DNA of 35,516 nt from Methylophaga muralis (GCF_001720165.1 NZ_MCRI01000025.1:1-35516), one strand, 5' to 3'. Positions 16,887-27,224 are shown, counted from the stretch's first letter. A program made the numbers and translations. Notes: generated by a model from the sequence alone, not told the origin.

Positions 16887-18944
16887 TTGGCTACTTCTAT
16901 AGAAGGGCAATCTGTATCAGATATTCGGATTGATGGAATCCAATCCTTTGGTTGTCTTATTCGTTTTGACAGTCTTTTACAGGAAGTTTTGCAAGTCAGT
17001 GCAAATTTGCAGGAAAAGCTGGGTATATCCATAGACAAGGCACTGACATCTGCACCAAAGGATATTCTTGGCAGCAAATTACAACAGCGCATAAAACAGT
17101 CTCTAAGTAACAACTTACGTTTATCAGCTGCATTGATCATCAATCGTCAGGTGCTTGGAACTTATCAACGCTTTTATGTGATGGCATATCGCAGTGACGA
17201 TTCAATTATTATTGAATTTGAACCACTTTCCCGATCTGGCGAACAGCGTCTAATGCCAATCGTTAATGAATGGTTGAGTCGTTTGGCACAGGTTCAGCAG
17301 ATTGAATTGTTGCAGCAAATGTTAGTACAGAGCATACAAGCTGTTACTGGTTATGATCGTGTCTTGTTATGTCAATTTGATTCGCATTGGAATCGTACAG
17401 CTATTGCCGAAGTCTGCCGTAATCCATCTCGAAGTTTATTGAATTATCGATTCCCAGCCAGCGATATTCCTGCTCAAGTCAGAAACCGTTATGTTATTCA
17501 ACCGCTACGCAATATACCGGATGTCAATGCGCAAATAGTGCCTTTAACACCAACTTCAGCTGATCTTGACCTGCCGCAGTTAGATTTAACCGCGGGAATG
17601 CTGCGTGCATTATCACCTCATCACCAACGCTATTTACGTGAGATAAAAGTCGCTGCTTCATTGAGCATAGCGATTGCGGGTGAGCAACAACTTTGGGGAA
17701 TTCTTACTTGTCATCACTTTACAGCTGTTGAGGTGTCTGCAGCAGAGCGCGATGCAGCTTTTAATTTGGTGCAGATGGCAACACAAAGAATGTTTTTATT
17801 ACAAGCCAGGCAACAAGCAACGTTTTTGCAGCAGGTGTTAGATAGTCGTGAATTGCTATCAACGGAACGTGACAAAGTGGTTCAACCAAAAGCCTTACTT
17901 GAGAAATATGGCAAAAACTGGATGCAGTTGTTCAATTGCAGCGGTATTGCCTTGCTATATCATGATCAAGTGAGTTGCACCGGCGAAACGCTCGATAGTT
18001 ATGAGCTGGATATTGTGGGCAAGTGGCTTTCTGAACACAATGGGAATAAGGTTTGCTGGGCTTGTGATCAACTATCAAACAGTCCATTGGATAAACTGGT
18101 TAATCTGCGCAGTCGTGCTGGCTTATTGGCCGTACCTTTACCCATTGAGCAGAATCAATCCGGATGGCTATTGTTATTCCGCAATGCTAAAAAAGTACAA
18201 TTTAGTTGGGTAGGCAAAAAACAAATTATAGAGGCCGAGACCTCAAACCCGCTGCATCGAGTTGAAGAACGTGGTTACGAAATTTGGGTAGAAACTATTG
18301 ATACCGAAGCACCCCGTTGGTCAGTAAAGGAACAGCATGCGGCGCAGGATCTGGCCGAAGATTTAGCGGTAGCAATTACCGTTCACCAAATCAGTCGGTT
18401 GAATACTGAATTACAACGGGCGAACAAACAGCTTAAAGAGATTGCTCATACCGATACATTGACCAAAATCTGGAACCGCTATCGAATGGAATTGGCCATT
18501 GATGCCGAGCTAGCCGCAGCAGAACGTTATGGACATCCTTGCTCGATTTTGCTGTTTGATGTGGATCGTTTTAAATCAGTTAATGATACTTATGGCCATG
18601 ATGTGGGCGATCAGGTGTTAACCAGACTTGCTGAAGAAGTACAATCAAAACTGCGGATAAGTGACAATTTAGGCCGCTGGGGTGGTGAAGAATTTATTGT
18701 TTTGGCCTCGCACAATTCGCTTGAAGAAGCGATAGCATTAGCCGAACGTTTACGACAACATATCGAAACGGTTGAATTCAAAACTGTTGGCAAGATCACT
18801 GTAAGCATTGGGGTTGCCGAAGCTATACCTGGCAAGGAAAGTCGTCGACGTTTGTTCGAACGAGCTGATCAGGCGATGTATCGAGCCAAACAATCTGGGC
18901 GTAATCGAGTGGAAGCCGCAAGCACCGAATTGTCTGCATCCTGA
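16887..18944 (+). CDS. Phytochrome-like sensor with GGDEF domain (probable diguanylate cyclase)
   Basis: Protein of 685 residues in the order PAS-2 (about 10-115), GAF (about 135-300), PHY (about 320-500) and GGDEF (about 515-680). The GAF domain has the phytochrome hallmark PASDIP at 190-195, 'SPHHQRYL' at 243-250 and 'GILTCHHF'. The GGDEF domain has GGEEF at 599-603 and an inhibitory RxxD site, RISD, at 590-593, so it should make cyclic di-GMP with product feedback. The N-terminal cysteine that binds biliverdin is not present ('SVSDIRIDGIQSFG'), and the GAF cysteine of plant and cyanobacterial phytochromes is Gln247. Chromophore binding is therefore uncertain. The start is TTG with GGA eight bases upstream. 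Confidence 0.87.
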   Translation: MATSIEGQSVSDIRIDGIQSFGCLIRFDSLLQEVLQVSANLQEKLGISIDKALTSAPKDILGSKLQQRIKQSLSNNLRLSAALIINRQVLGTYQRFYVMAYRSDDSIIIEFEPLSRSGEQRLMPIVNEWLSRLAQVQQIELLQQMLVQSIQAVTGYDRVLLCQFDSHWNRTAIAEVCRNPSRSLLNYRFPASDIPAQVRNRYVIQPLRNIPDVNAQIVPLTPTSADLDLPQLDLTAGMLRALSPHHQRYLREIKVAASLSIAIAGEQQLWGILTCHHFTAVEVSAAERDAAFNLVQMATQRMFLLQARQQATFLQQVLDSRELLSTERDKVVQPKALLEKYGKNWMQLFNCSGIALLYHDQVSCTGETLDSYELDIVGKWLSEHNGNKVCWACDQLSNSPLDKLVNLRSRAGLLAVPLPIEQNQSGWLLLFRNAKKVQFSWVGKKQIIEAETSNPLHRVEERGYEIWVETIDTEAPRWSVKEQHAAQDLAEDLAVAITVHQISRLNTELQRANKQLKEIAHTDTLTKIWNRYRMELAIDAELAAAERYGHPCSILLFDVDRFKSVNDTYGHDVGDQVLTRLAEEVQSKLRISDNLGRWGGEEFIVLASHNSLEEAIALAERLRQHIETVEFKTVGKITVSIGVAEAIPGKESRRRLFERADQAMYRAKQSGRNRVEAASTELSAS

Positions 18945-19020
18945 TTTTCATCCAAAATACGCGGTTTATTGCCCGTGCTGCCATGCCGATTGGCCAATCC
19001 ATATTTTAAACTGAGTCAAT

Positions 19021-20604
19021 ATGTCCGAAAGCCTGTTACAGAAACAAGTCTCTAAACGCCGTACCTTTGCCATTATTTCGCATCCTGATGCGGGTAAAAC
19101 TACGTTGACTGAAAAACTCTTATTATTCGGCGGCGCGATTCAGATGGCCGGTAGTGTCAAATCCCGTAAAACGGATAAACATGCGACCTCTGACTGGATG
19201 GAAATGGAAAAGGAGCGGGGCATTTCGGTCACTTCTTCGGTCATGCAGTTTCCCTATAAAGATCGCATCGTTAATTTGCTGGATACCCCCGGCCATGCTG
19301 ACTTCTCGGAAGATACTTACCGTACGTTGACCGCTGTGGATTCGGCATTAATGGTCATTGACAGTGCCAAAGGTGTTGAAGAACGTACCATTAAATTAAT
19401 GGAAGTCTGTCGGTTACGCGATACGCCTATTCTGACCTTCATTAATAAACTGGATCGTGAAGGGCGAGATCCACTGGATTTGCTCAGTGAAGTTGAAAAT
19501 ATTCTGAATATTCGTTGTGCGCCAATCACTTGGCCAATCGGTATGGGCAAAGGCTTTAAAGGTATTTTTCATCTTTATCACGATAATGTTCGTTTGTTCG
19601 AGGCGCATGGCGGCAAAGAAGCGGGCGAATTGATACAAGGCTTGGATAATCCACGGCTGGATGAGTTGTTTGGCTCAATGGCCGAAGAATTACGTGAAGA
19701 AATCGATTTGGTACGCGGAGCCAGCGATCAATTTGATTTGGATGCCTTTTTATCTGGACAAATGACCCCGGTGTTTTTCGGTTCCGCGATGAATAACTTT
19801 GGCGTGACCGAATTGATGGATGCCTATGTTGAATACGCGCCAGCACCGCAACCACGTGAAACTAAAACCCGTGATGTTGCGGCCGATGAAGATAATTTCA
19901 GCGGTTTTGTGTTTAAAATTCAAGCCAATATGGATCCAAAGCATCGGGATCGTATTGCTTTTATGCGCGTTTGCAGTGGTCATTACACCAAAGGTATGAA
20001 ATTACGCCAGACTCGTATTGGCAAGGACGTCACCATTGCGAATGCAGTCACCTTTATGGCAGCGGAACGTGAACAGGCAGAAGAAGCCTGGCCTGGCGAT
20101 ATTCTCGGCTTACATAATCACGGCACCATTCAAATTGGCGATACCTTTACTCAAGGTGAAGATTTGCAGTTCACTGGTATTCCATACTTTGCACCGGAAT
20201 TATTTCGTCGGGTGCGTTTGAAAGATCCTCTGAAAAACAAGGCCCTGTTAAAAGGTCTGCAACAGCTTAGTGAAGAGGGTGCCACACAGTTATTCCGTCC
20301 ACTGGATAACAATGACTTAATCCTGGGGGCGGTCGGTGTGTTGCAGTTTGATGTAGTTGTACATCGTTTGAAAGGTGAGTACGGGGTGGAATGTGCTTAT
20401 GAGCCGGTTCAGGTCAATACGGCACGTTGGGTGTATTGTGATGATGTGAAAATGCTGGAGGAATTCAAGCGTAAAACCTCAATGAATCTGGCCTTGGACG
20501 GTGCGGATAACCTCACATACATTGCTCCAACCCGCGTCAATTTGGAGTTAACTATGGAACGCTGGCCAGATATTGATTTCCGGTCAACTCGCGAACATCT
20601 CTAA
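19021..20604 (+). CDS. prfC: Peptide chain release factor 3
   Basis: Translational GTPase of 527 residues, the usual RF3 length. The P-loop is '[19 protein letters not shown]', which distinguishes RF3 from EF-G. Switch regions include '[12 protein letters not shown]' and '[17 protein letters not shown]'. '[17 protein letters not shown]' contains the NKxD guanine-specificity motif. RF3 recycles RF1 and RF2 from the ribosome after peptide release. The start is ATG 19021, with a weak ribosome site. It lies downstream of the phytochrome-like gene and upstream of the CBS protein. Confidence 0.96.
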   Translation: MSESLLQKQVSKRRTFAIISHPDAGKTTLTEKLLLFGGAIQMAGSVKSRKTDKHATSDWMEMEKERGISVTSSVMQFPYKDRIVNLLDTPGHADFSEDTYRTLTAVDSALMVIDSAKGVEERTIKLMEVCRLRDTPILTFINKLDREGRDPLDLLSEVENILNIRCAPITWPIGMGKGFKGIFHLYHDNVRLFEAHGGKEAGELIQGLDNPRLDELFGSMAEELREEIDLVRGASDQFDLDAFLSGQMTPVFFGSAMNNFGVTELMDAYVEYAPAPQPRETKTRDVAADEDNFSGFVFKIQANMDPKHRDRIAFMRVCSGHYTKGMKLRQTRIGKDVTIANAVTFMAAEREQAEEAWPGDILGLHNHGTIQIGDTFTQGEDLQFTGIPYFAPELFRRVRLKDPLKNKALLKGLQQLSEEGATQLFRPLDNNDLILGAVGVLQFDVVVHRLKGEYGVECAYEPVQVNTARWVYCDDVKMLEEFKRKTSMNLALDGADNLTYIAPTRVNLELTMERWPDIDFRSTREHL

Positions 20605-20668
20605 TAAGGCTTGCCAGCGAACGGACTTCTCAAGCAGAATGAATTTCTAATCGTTGCCGGAGAGAGAG

Positions 20669-21118
20669 ATGAAAGTCAGACTCATTACCAAAAATAAAGG
20701 TAAGCCGGTTATCGGCCTGACACCGAAAGACTCCTTGGATAAAGCAGTCCATTTAATGATGGAACATCGTATCGGGTCATTGGTGGTTACGGAAAATGGC
20801 GCTCTGGTGGGTATTCTGTCAGAGCGTGATTTACTTAGCGTGTTACACAAAAAACATGCGATGTGGGAGCCGAAGACGGCCGCTGATGCGATGACACCAA
20901 ATCCTTACACCTGTGATCCTGATAATACGCTGGAAGAGGTGATGAATATGATGGTGGAACATAATATCCGCCATTTACCAGTGGTTTACAAAGGCCGGTT
21001 AGAAGGCATGCTATCGATTACCGATGTGGTGGAAGAGCTGCTGAAAAAAGCCAAATTCGAAAATAAACTACTTAAAAACTATATTCAAAACTGGCCAGAT
21101 GCCGAGCATGAAGAGTAG
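20669..21118 (+). CDS. Two-CBS-domain protein
   Basis: Protein of 149 residues made of two CBS domains, about 10-65 and 80-135. The domains show 'HRIGSLVVTENGALVGILSERDLL' and 'HNIRHLPVVYKGRLEGMLSITDVVEELL'. Such stand-alone pairs bind adenine nucleotides and often sense energy state, but no target is known here. The start is ATG 20669 with GGAG six bases upstream; a TTG 15 bases earlier is in frame but lacks a ribosome site. Its stop codon TAG is the left end of the palindromic repeat that follows. Confidence 0.85.
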   Translation: MKVRLITKNKGKPVIGLTPKDSLDKAVHLMMEHRIGSLVVTENGALVGILSERDLLSVLHKKHAMWEPKTAADAMTPNPYTCDPDNTLEEVMNMMVEHNIRHLPVVYKGRLEGMLSITDVVEELLKKAKFENKLLKNYIQNWPDAEHEE

Positions 21119-21507
21119 GGCTTGTTGATCTTTCATCTCCGCCTCTGTTGTTAGCTGAAAAAGCGTCAATCAAGGCACGAGGAGCGCCTTTTAGTTGTTC
21201 TAAATAAGTGACGAGTAACACAGACCGGCGCGCGCCTCCTTGGCGCGCCGGCATACAGTCCATCCCTGGACATAAGTGGCGCTTTTTCAGGCACAACCCA
21301 AAGGGCTGGGACTATTTTTGCGCCCGCCTGCGTTGTATGAAATACATCCCTGTATTTCAACGCTTCGCGGCCAGCTAAGCTGTTCAAATGAGTTCCAGAC
21401 TCATTTGTCAATCACTTATTTAGGAAAGCTGCACGGCGTTCTTTCCGCCTTGTCGGACACAAAAATAGCCTCCAGCAGTGGTGGATATGAAAGATCAACA
21501 AGCCCTA
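21116..21507. repeat. Palindromic, MITE-like repeat element with 21-bp inverted ends
   Basis: Positions 21116-21136 and 21487-21507 are perfect 21-bp inverted repeats, beginning TAGGGCTTGTTGATC on the left. Inside them, 21137-21213 and 21411-21486 are diverged inverted copies that share CAAGGC, GCC and CTAAATAAGTGA. Between these lie hairpins at 21225-21251 (GC-rich), 21258-21271, 21338-21359 and 21385-21407. The element holds no plausible gene. TA sits at each end, and the right end is part of CTAG. The ends and TA target resemble elements mobilised by IS630- or IS5-type transposases, an inference. It sits exactly between the stop of the CBS gene and the stop of the DUF3579 gene, and could also end transcription of both. 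Confidence 0.75.
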
Positions 21508-21511
21508 GGGC

Positions 21512-21799
21512 TTAAGACTCGGGTAACTTATCCATTCTTTCAACTTGTAGTCGATTATCCTTGGCGAATTCCAGTAGGAACTCGAAAAGCATCACATCAT
21601 CATCTTCAAGCTGAGCATCAATCACCACACATTTCGTGCCTTCCAATGAGGCCAATTTAACGTTGGGATGAAAGATAATCCGCCTACCCGGCCCATAGCT
21701 GGCCACTGCACCGCACAATCTTTCCGCCCAATCGCTGGGACGGAATTTATCGCCGTCTTCAGTGATGCCTTTAATGATCACTTTTTCCGTTGCAGTCAT
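21512..21799 (-). CDS. DUF3579-family protein
   Basis: Small protein of 95 residues that matches the DUF3579 pattern seen in beta- and gammaproteobacteria: 'VIIKGITEDGDKFRPSDWAERL', then 'CVVIDAQL', then a C-terminal 'FLLEFAKDNRLQVE'. The family has no established function. The protein appears complete and has no membrane segment or signal peptide. It is convergent with the CBS gene and divergent from ileS. The palindromic element starts a few bases beyond its stop. Confidence 0.78.
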   Translation of the reverse strand: MTATEKVIIKGITEDGDKFRPSDWAERLCGAVASYGPGRRIIFHPNVKLASLEGTKCVVIDAQLEDDDVMLFEFLLEFAKDNRLQVERMDKLPES

Positions 21800-21902
21800 C
21801 GAATTTGGTGCTCTTGAATTTACATAATGGATATTGGTTGAGCATTTTACTGGAAATCAGGCCCTAGCATCAGCCAAAGCCAAAACAAACTGTTTTCAGT
21901 GA

Positions 21903-21931
21903 TTTAGGTCGGCGCGAAAAACCCGTATAAT
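21903..21931 (+). promoter_or_regulatory. Putative ileS promoter
   Basis: A perfect -10 TATAAT lies at 21926-21931. TTTAGG at 21903-21908, 17 bases earlier, is a poor -35. The predicted transcript would begin near 21938, about 30 bases before the GTG start of ileS. The rest of the gap to the DUF3579 gene shows no other clear site. Confidence 0.5.
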
Positions 21932-21967
21932 CGAGCGCTTTATTATTTGACGACAACGAGACGTTTT

Positions 21968-24768
21968 GTGGCCGACTACAAACACACTTTAAATCTTCCT
22001 GCGACTGAGTTTCCGATGAAAGCGGGACTGCCTACTCGCGAACCCGTGATTTTAAAGCGTTGGCAGGAGCAAGACCTTTACCGGCAGTTGCGGGAAACCA
22101 ATCAGGGTAAACCGAAATTCATTCTGCACGATGGCCCTCCGTATGCCAATGGTGATATCCATATTGGTCATGCCGTCAATAAAATTCTCAAAGATATTAT
22201 TCTCAAGTCTAAAACGCTTAGTGGCTTTGACACACCGTATGTTCCCGGCTGGGATTGCCATGGGCTGCCTATCGAATTAAATGTCGAGAAAAAAGTTGGC
22301 AAACCGGGCGTAAAGTGAGCCCGGCAGAGTTTCGTCAGGCTTGTCGTGAATATGCAGCCAAACAGGTTGATGGACAGCGTGAAGATTTCAAACGTCTGGG
22401 TGTATTGGCTGATTGGGATAACCCTTATCTGACAATGGATTTTCAGTTTGAAGCTGACATTATCCGCACTTTGGGTGAAATCATTGAAAACGGACATCTG
22501 CACAAAGGTGTAAAACCGGTGCATTGGTGTGTGGATTGTGGATCTGCGTTGGCCGAAGCCGAAGTCGAATATGAAGATAAAACCTCACCGGCGATTGATG
22601 TACGTTTTCAACTGGTGGATGTTGCTGCATTTGATAATGCCTGCCCGAATAACGGGACTGGCCCGGTCGGCATCGCTATCTGGACTACCACACCATGGAC
22701 ATTGCCCGCTAATCAGGCCGTCTGTGTGCACCCAGATTTAGAGTATGTCGTGGTGCAATGTGCGGCTGAGCGTTTGGTGTTGGCAGAAGCGCTTTATGAA
22801 AAAGCTCTGGAACGTTATCAATTAACCGGTGACGTCATTGCCCGCTGTAAGGGCGCCGCGCTTGAAGGTTTACTACTTCAGCACCCGTTTTACGATCGTA
22901 AAGTGCCAGTCATCTTAGGCGATCATGTCACCACTGATGCCGGTACTGGCGCAGTACATACCGCTCCGGGTCATGGTCAGGATGACTATATCGTTGGTCT
23001 TAAATATAAACTTGAAGTTGATAATCCGGTCGGTGGTAACGGTGTGTTTTTACCTGACACCCCGGTATTTGCTGGTGAATCGGTATTTAAAGCCAATCCG
23101 CTGGTCATCGAATTATTAAAAGAAAAGAATGCCTTGTTATGTCATGTGGATATCCGTCACAGCTATCCGCATTGCTGGCGGCATAAAACGCCGATCATTT
23201 TCCGCGCCACACCTCAATGGTTTGTCAGCATGGAGCAGAATGGTCTGCGCGATCAGGCAATGCAGGCAATTGCAGCAACCAAATGGATGCCGGATTGGGG
23301 CCAAAAACGTATTGAAAATATGGTGACAGGTCGTCCGGACTGGTGTATCTCCCGTCAGCGTACCTGGGGCGTGCCGATCCCGTTATTTGTGCATCAACAA
23401 AGCGGGGAATTACATCCTGACTCGAAAGCACTGATCGAAAAAGTGGCATTAGCTGTTGAACAAAAAGGCATTGATGCCTGGTTTGATATGGACGCCAGCG
23501 ACCTGATTGGTGCCGATGCCGACAATTATTTCAAAGTTACCGATACACTGGATGTCTGGTTTGATTCCGGTGTGTCGCATGCCTGTGTGTTAACCCGTCG
23601 TGACGGTTTGCAACGTCCTGCTGATCTCTATCTGGAAGGCAGTGATCAACACCGTGGCTGGTTTCAGTCATCCTTATTGACCTCGGTTGCCACTACTGGC
23701 AAAGCACCCTACAAGTCTGTATTGACTCATGGTTTTACTGTGGATGCCGAAGGCAAAAAAATGTCCAAATCCAAGGGCAACACGGTTTCACCGCAAAAAG
23801 TGGTGAATAACCTGGGTGCGGACATTATTCGTCTGTGGGTAGCAGCTACCGATTACAGTGCTGAAATGAGTGTGTCGGATGAAATCCTCAAACGCACCGC
23901 CGACTCTTATCGACGTATTCGTAATACTGCACGTTATTTATTATCGAATCTGAATGATTTTGACCCTGCAAGCAATCTGGTGGCTACCGATGAATTGTTA
24001 CCGTTAGATCGTTGGGTTTTGGATCGCGCATATCATTTGCAGCTGGAAATCCTGGCGGCCTATGAAAGTTATCAGTTCCATTTGATTTATCAGAAAGTGC
24101 ATAACTTCTGTGCCAATGAGCTGGGCAGTGCTTATCTGGATATCACCAAGGATCGTCAATACACAATGCCAACGGACAGTCTTGGACGTCGTTCGTCACA
24201 AACGGCAATGTTCCATATTCTGGAAGCCTTAACTCGCTGGATTGCACCGATTTTAAGTTTTACCGCGGATGAGTTATGGGAATTTATTCCGGGCAAGCGG
24301 AATAACTCAGTGTTATTGAATAACTGGTATCAGCATTTGGCACCCTTATCAGCTGATAGTGCGTTATCAGCCTTAGACTGGCAGCAATTATTTGCCGTGA
24401 GAGATGCGGTTGCCAAAGAACTGGAAAATAAACGTAATCAAGGCGAAGTAAAAGGTGGTTTAACTGCCGATGTAGCTTTGTACGCTGATGAACCGTTGCT
24501 GACGATATTGAATAAAGCTGGCGATGAACTGAAATTTGTCTTAATCACATCATCAGCAAAATATTTTTCATTCGCGGATAAATCTGCCACGGCAATTCAA
24601 ACTGGTTTGAGTGGGCTTGCCGTGGATATTCATGCTTCGACCAATGCACGTTGTGAGCGCTGCTGGCATCAGACGGAAGATGTTGGAAGTCATGCCGATC
24701 ATCCAGAGCTGTGTGGTCGCTGTGTTGAAAATATTGAAGGCAACGGCGAAAACCGCCGTTTTGCTTGA
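21968..24768 (+). CDS. ileS: Isoleucyl-tRNA synthetase, interrupted by an apparent frameshift at about 22311-22316
   Basis: Charges tRNA-Ile. The start is GTG 21968 ('[11 protein letters not shown]', as in E. coli 'MSDYKSTLNLP'). The first frame carries the HIGH motif in '[16 protein letters not shown]' and runs to a TGA at 22316-22318. The remainder is in the -1 frame from '[15 protein letters not shown]' onward and includes the KMSKS loop '[13 protein letters not shown]' and a C-terminal zinc-binding 'CERCWHQ...CGRC'. E. coli IleS is continuous here (GKPGEKFTAAEF). Restoring one A in the run at 22312-22314 would give a normal protein of about 933 residues. The gene is essential, so a sequence error or a second ileS is more likely than a dead gene. 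lspA follows closely. Confidence 0.93.
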
Positions 24769-24778
24769 GGCAAAAACA

Positions 24779-25246
24779 ATGTTGAAGTGGTTATGGGTAA
24801 GTGCGTTGATCATTGCGTTAGATCAACTGACAAAAGTGATTATGTCCAATTGGTTGGATCTCTATCAAACCGTGGCGGTAATGCCGTATTTCAATTTTAC
24901 TCTGGCTCATAATAGTGGTGCAGCCTTCAGTTTTCTTGCAGGAGCCGGAGGTTGGCAGCGCTGGTTTTTTATCGTTTTGGCGGTCACTGTTTCAATTGTG
25001 TTGATTATCTGGTTGTCTCGACTGAAGTCACAGGCCAAGCTTGAAGCCATTGCGATCTCACTGATTATCGGTGGCGCTATTGGCAATGTTATCGATCGCT
25101 TTATTTATGGGTATGTGGTCGATTTTATTGACGTCTATGTTGGCAGTTATCACTGGCCGGCATTTAATATCGCAGATGCCGCCATTTGTGTCGGCGCGGT
25201 GTTGCTGATCTTGGATAGTTTTAGAAAACCAGCGGAGCAAAAATGA
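24779..25246 (+). CDS. lspA: Lipoprotein signal peptidase (signal peptidase II)
   Basis: Membrane aspartic protease of 155 residues that cleaves prolipoproteins before the lipidated Cys. Four membrane helices are visible. The family signatures are 'FTLAHNSGAAFSFL', 'GGAIGNVIDRFIYGYVVDFIDV' and 'WPAFNIADAAICVG', which contain the two catalytic aspartates. The chosen ATG 24779 gives the normal length; the open frame begins earlier, inside ileS. It lies 10 bases after ileS, a very common pairing in proteobacteria, and overlaps hisC by 4 bases. Confidence 0.96.
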   Translation: MLKWLWVSALIIALDQLTKVIMSNWLDLYQTVAVMPYFNFTLAHNSGAAFSFLAGAGGWQRWFFIVLAVTVSIVLIIWLSRLKSQAKLEAIAISLIIGGAIGNVIDRFIYGYVVDFIDVYVGSYHWPAFNIADAAICVGAVLLILDSFRKPAEQK

Positions 25247-26337
25247 ATCTGTGTGATTTAGCGGTAGAAAGTATTGCCGGTTTGCAGCCCTATGTGCCGG
25301 GAAAACCGATAGAGGAATTGCAGCGTCAATATGGCGTAAGGGATGTTATTAAACTGGCTTCAAATGAAAGTCCAATCGGACCTTCCCAGGCCGCACAAGC
25401 TGCAATTGCATTGGCAACTCGAGACCTGACTCGTTACCCGGACGGTAATGGATATTCATTAAAATTAGCCCTATCCGAAAAGTTTCAGGTTGATGCCAAG
25501 CAGATTACCTTGGGTAATGGATCTAACGATGTGTTGGAGCTTATCGCTCGTTGTTTTGCTTCACCTGCTGACGAAGTCATGTTTGCTCAACACGCTTTTG
25601 CGGTGTACTCATTGGTCGCACAAGCGATTGGTGCCAAATTGGTAGAGGTGCCTGCCAAGAATTATGGCCATGATTTACCGGCCATGCAGCAGGCGATTAA
25701 TGCAAATACCAAGCTGATTTTTATTGCCAACCCGAATAACCCAACCGGTACTTATATACCGGCACAGGAAGTTCATGCGTTTTTGCAGGCTGTGCCGGAT
25801 AACGTGATAGTAGTGCTCGATGAAGCCTATGTTGAATATGGCGATCAAAATATAAACAGTGTTGACTGGTTAGCTGAATTTCCCAATCTGATTATTTGTC
25901 GCACCTTTTCCAAAGCCTATGGTCTGGCCGGTTTACGAGTTGGTTTTGCTTTATCCAGTCCAGAGATTGCCGATTTATTAAATCGTTTGCGTCAGCCATT
26001 TAATGTCAATCACTTGGCAATGTGTGCAGCGATTGCTGCTCTGGGTGATGAAGATTATCTGCAACGTGCCAAGCAGGTTAATAACGAAGGCATGCAGCAA
26101 TATATTGATGGCTTTAATGCAATGGGATTGAATTACATTCCTTCAAAAGCCAATTTTATCTGTGTTGATGTGAAAACCAATGCAGCTGAAATTTATGAAA
26201 AGTTGTTGCAACAAGGCGTTATTGTCAGACCAGTTGCAGGTTATGGTCTGCCAAACCATTTACGTATCAGTATTGGTCTGGCAAAAGAAAATCAGCGTTG
26301 CCTTGAAGCGCTAGCTAACAGTCTGTCAGAGTCTTAA
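25243..26337 (+). CDS. hisC: Histidinol-phosphate aminotransferase (HisC2 type)
   Basis: PLP-dependent class I/II aminotransferase of 364 residues. The substrate loop 'NPNNPTGT' is at 164-170, 'DEAYVEY' at 193-199, and the PLP lysine is Lys224 in 'RTFSKAYGLAGLRVGF'. The family transfers the amino group in histidine synthesis. Copies placed beside tyrA and aroA often act on aromatic keto acids or imidazole-acetol phosphate, so the role here may be aromatic amino acid synthesis; this is inferred from context. It overlaps lspA by 4 bases and tyrA by 1 base. Confidence 0.92.
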   Translation: MNLCDLAVESIAGLQPYVPGKPIEELQRQYGVRDVIKLASNESPIGPSQAAQAAIALATRDLTRYPDGNGYSLKLALSEKFQVDAKQITLGNGSNDVLELIARCFASPADEVMFAQHAFAVYSLVAQAIGAKLVEVPAKNYGHDLPAMQQAINANTKLIFIANPNNPTGTYIPAQEVHAFLQAVPDNVIVVLDEAYVEYGDQNINSVDWLAEFPNLIICRTFSKAYGLAGLRVGFALSSPEIADLLNRLRQPFNVNHLAMCAAIAALGDEDYLQRAKQVNNEGMQQYIDGFNAMGLNYIPSKANFICVDVKTNAAEIYEKLLQQGVIVRPVAGYGLPNHLRISIGLAKENQRCLEALANSLSES

Positions 26338-27224
26338 TGATTAAGCATTTATCTATTATTGGAGTAGGCCTGATTGGTGGCTCTCTGGCGCTGGCATTAA
26401 AAAAAGCTGGACTGGTTGAAAAGGTCACAGGTTTTTCGCGTTCACAGGCTGCGCGTGATGAAGCTTTGGCATTAGGTATTATTGATAATGCCGCCGCATC
26501 ATTGGCTGAGGCTGTTACCGATGCCGACATAGTGTTTGTCGCTGTGCCGATGGGTGCGATGCAGGCAGTGTTTGAACAAATCGCTGCACATCTCAAACCA
26601 CAGGCGATTGTCACTGATGGCGGTAGTGCCAAACAGCAAATTGTAGATGCAGCCCGAGAGGCTTTAGGCAATAAGTTCGACCGATTTGTGCCAGGGCATC
26701 CGATTGCCGGTACCGAAAAGAGCGGACCTTCAGCGGCTTTTGCAGAGCTATATCAGCAGCATCGCGTGGTATTAACTCCGGTCGCTGAAACAGACAAAAG
26801 CGCGCTCGAACAAGTGCGTCAAATGTGGCAGCAAACCGGTGCAGATGTTTTTGATATGGAGGTTGAGCACCATGATGTGGTGCTGGCCGCCACCAGTCAT
26901 TTACCGCATGTTTTAGCCTTTAATCTGGTGGGCATGTTAGCGAAACGCGAAGATTGTGATGAAGTATTACGTTATGCCGCTGGCGGTTTCCGAGATTTTT
27001 CTCGTATTGCATCAAGTGATGCAGTGATGTGGCGTGACATATGCCTTGGCAATCGCAACGCAATTCTAGAATTATTACAACAATATCGTAGCGGCCTCGA
27101 TCAAATCGAACAGGCGATTCGGCAAGATGATGGTGATTTTCTTATTGATGTCTTTGGCCGGGCAAAACGGGCCAGAGATAGCCGTTTTGCCGATCCAACT
27201 CTGAAAGATAATAGCGAAGTGTAA
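26337..27224 (+). CDS. tyrA: Prephenate (or arogenate) dehydrogenase
   Basis: Cytoplasmic enzyme of 295 residues for the tyrosine branch. The N-terminal NAD(P)-binding fold has 'IIGVGLIGGSLALALKKAG'. 'VPGHPIAGTEKSGP' and the C-terminal helical part 'HHDVVLAATSHLPHVLAF' carry the catalytic His and substrate contacts typical of TyrA. It is monofunctional, without a chorismate mutase domain. The length is normal for this type. The start overlaps hisC by one base (TAATG), and the stop directly abuts the aroA start, so these genes form an operon. Confidence 0.9.
   Translation: MIKHLSIIGVGLIGGSLALALKKAGLVEKVTGFSRSQAARDEALALGIIDNAAASLAEAVTDADIVFVAVPMGAMQAVFEQIAAHLKPQAIVTDGGSAKQQIVDAAREALGNKFDRFVPGHPIAGTEKSGPSAAFAELYQQHRVVLTPVAETDKSALEQVRQMWQQTGADVFDMEVEHHDVVLAATSHLPHVLAFNLVGMLAKREDCDEVLRYAAGGFRDFSRIASSDAVMWRDICLGNRNAILELLQQYRSGLDQIEQAIRQDDGDFLIDVFGRAKRARDSRFADPTLKDNSEV

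Noticed and set aside
21072-21515. Several open frames of 74-81 codons across the palindromic element
   Set aside because: They mirror each other because of the inverted repeats, have no ribosome site and resemble no family.
24611-24778. A longer N-terminus for lspA reaching back into ileS
   Set aside because: The extra residues are a shadow of the ileS C-terminus; ATG 24779 gives a normal signal peptidase II.
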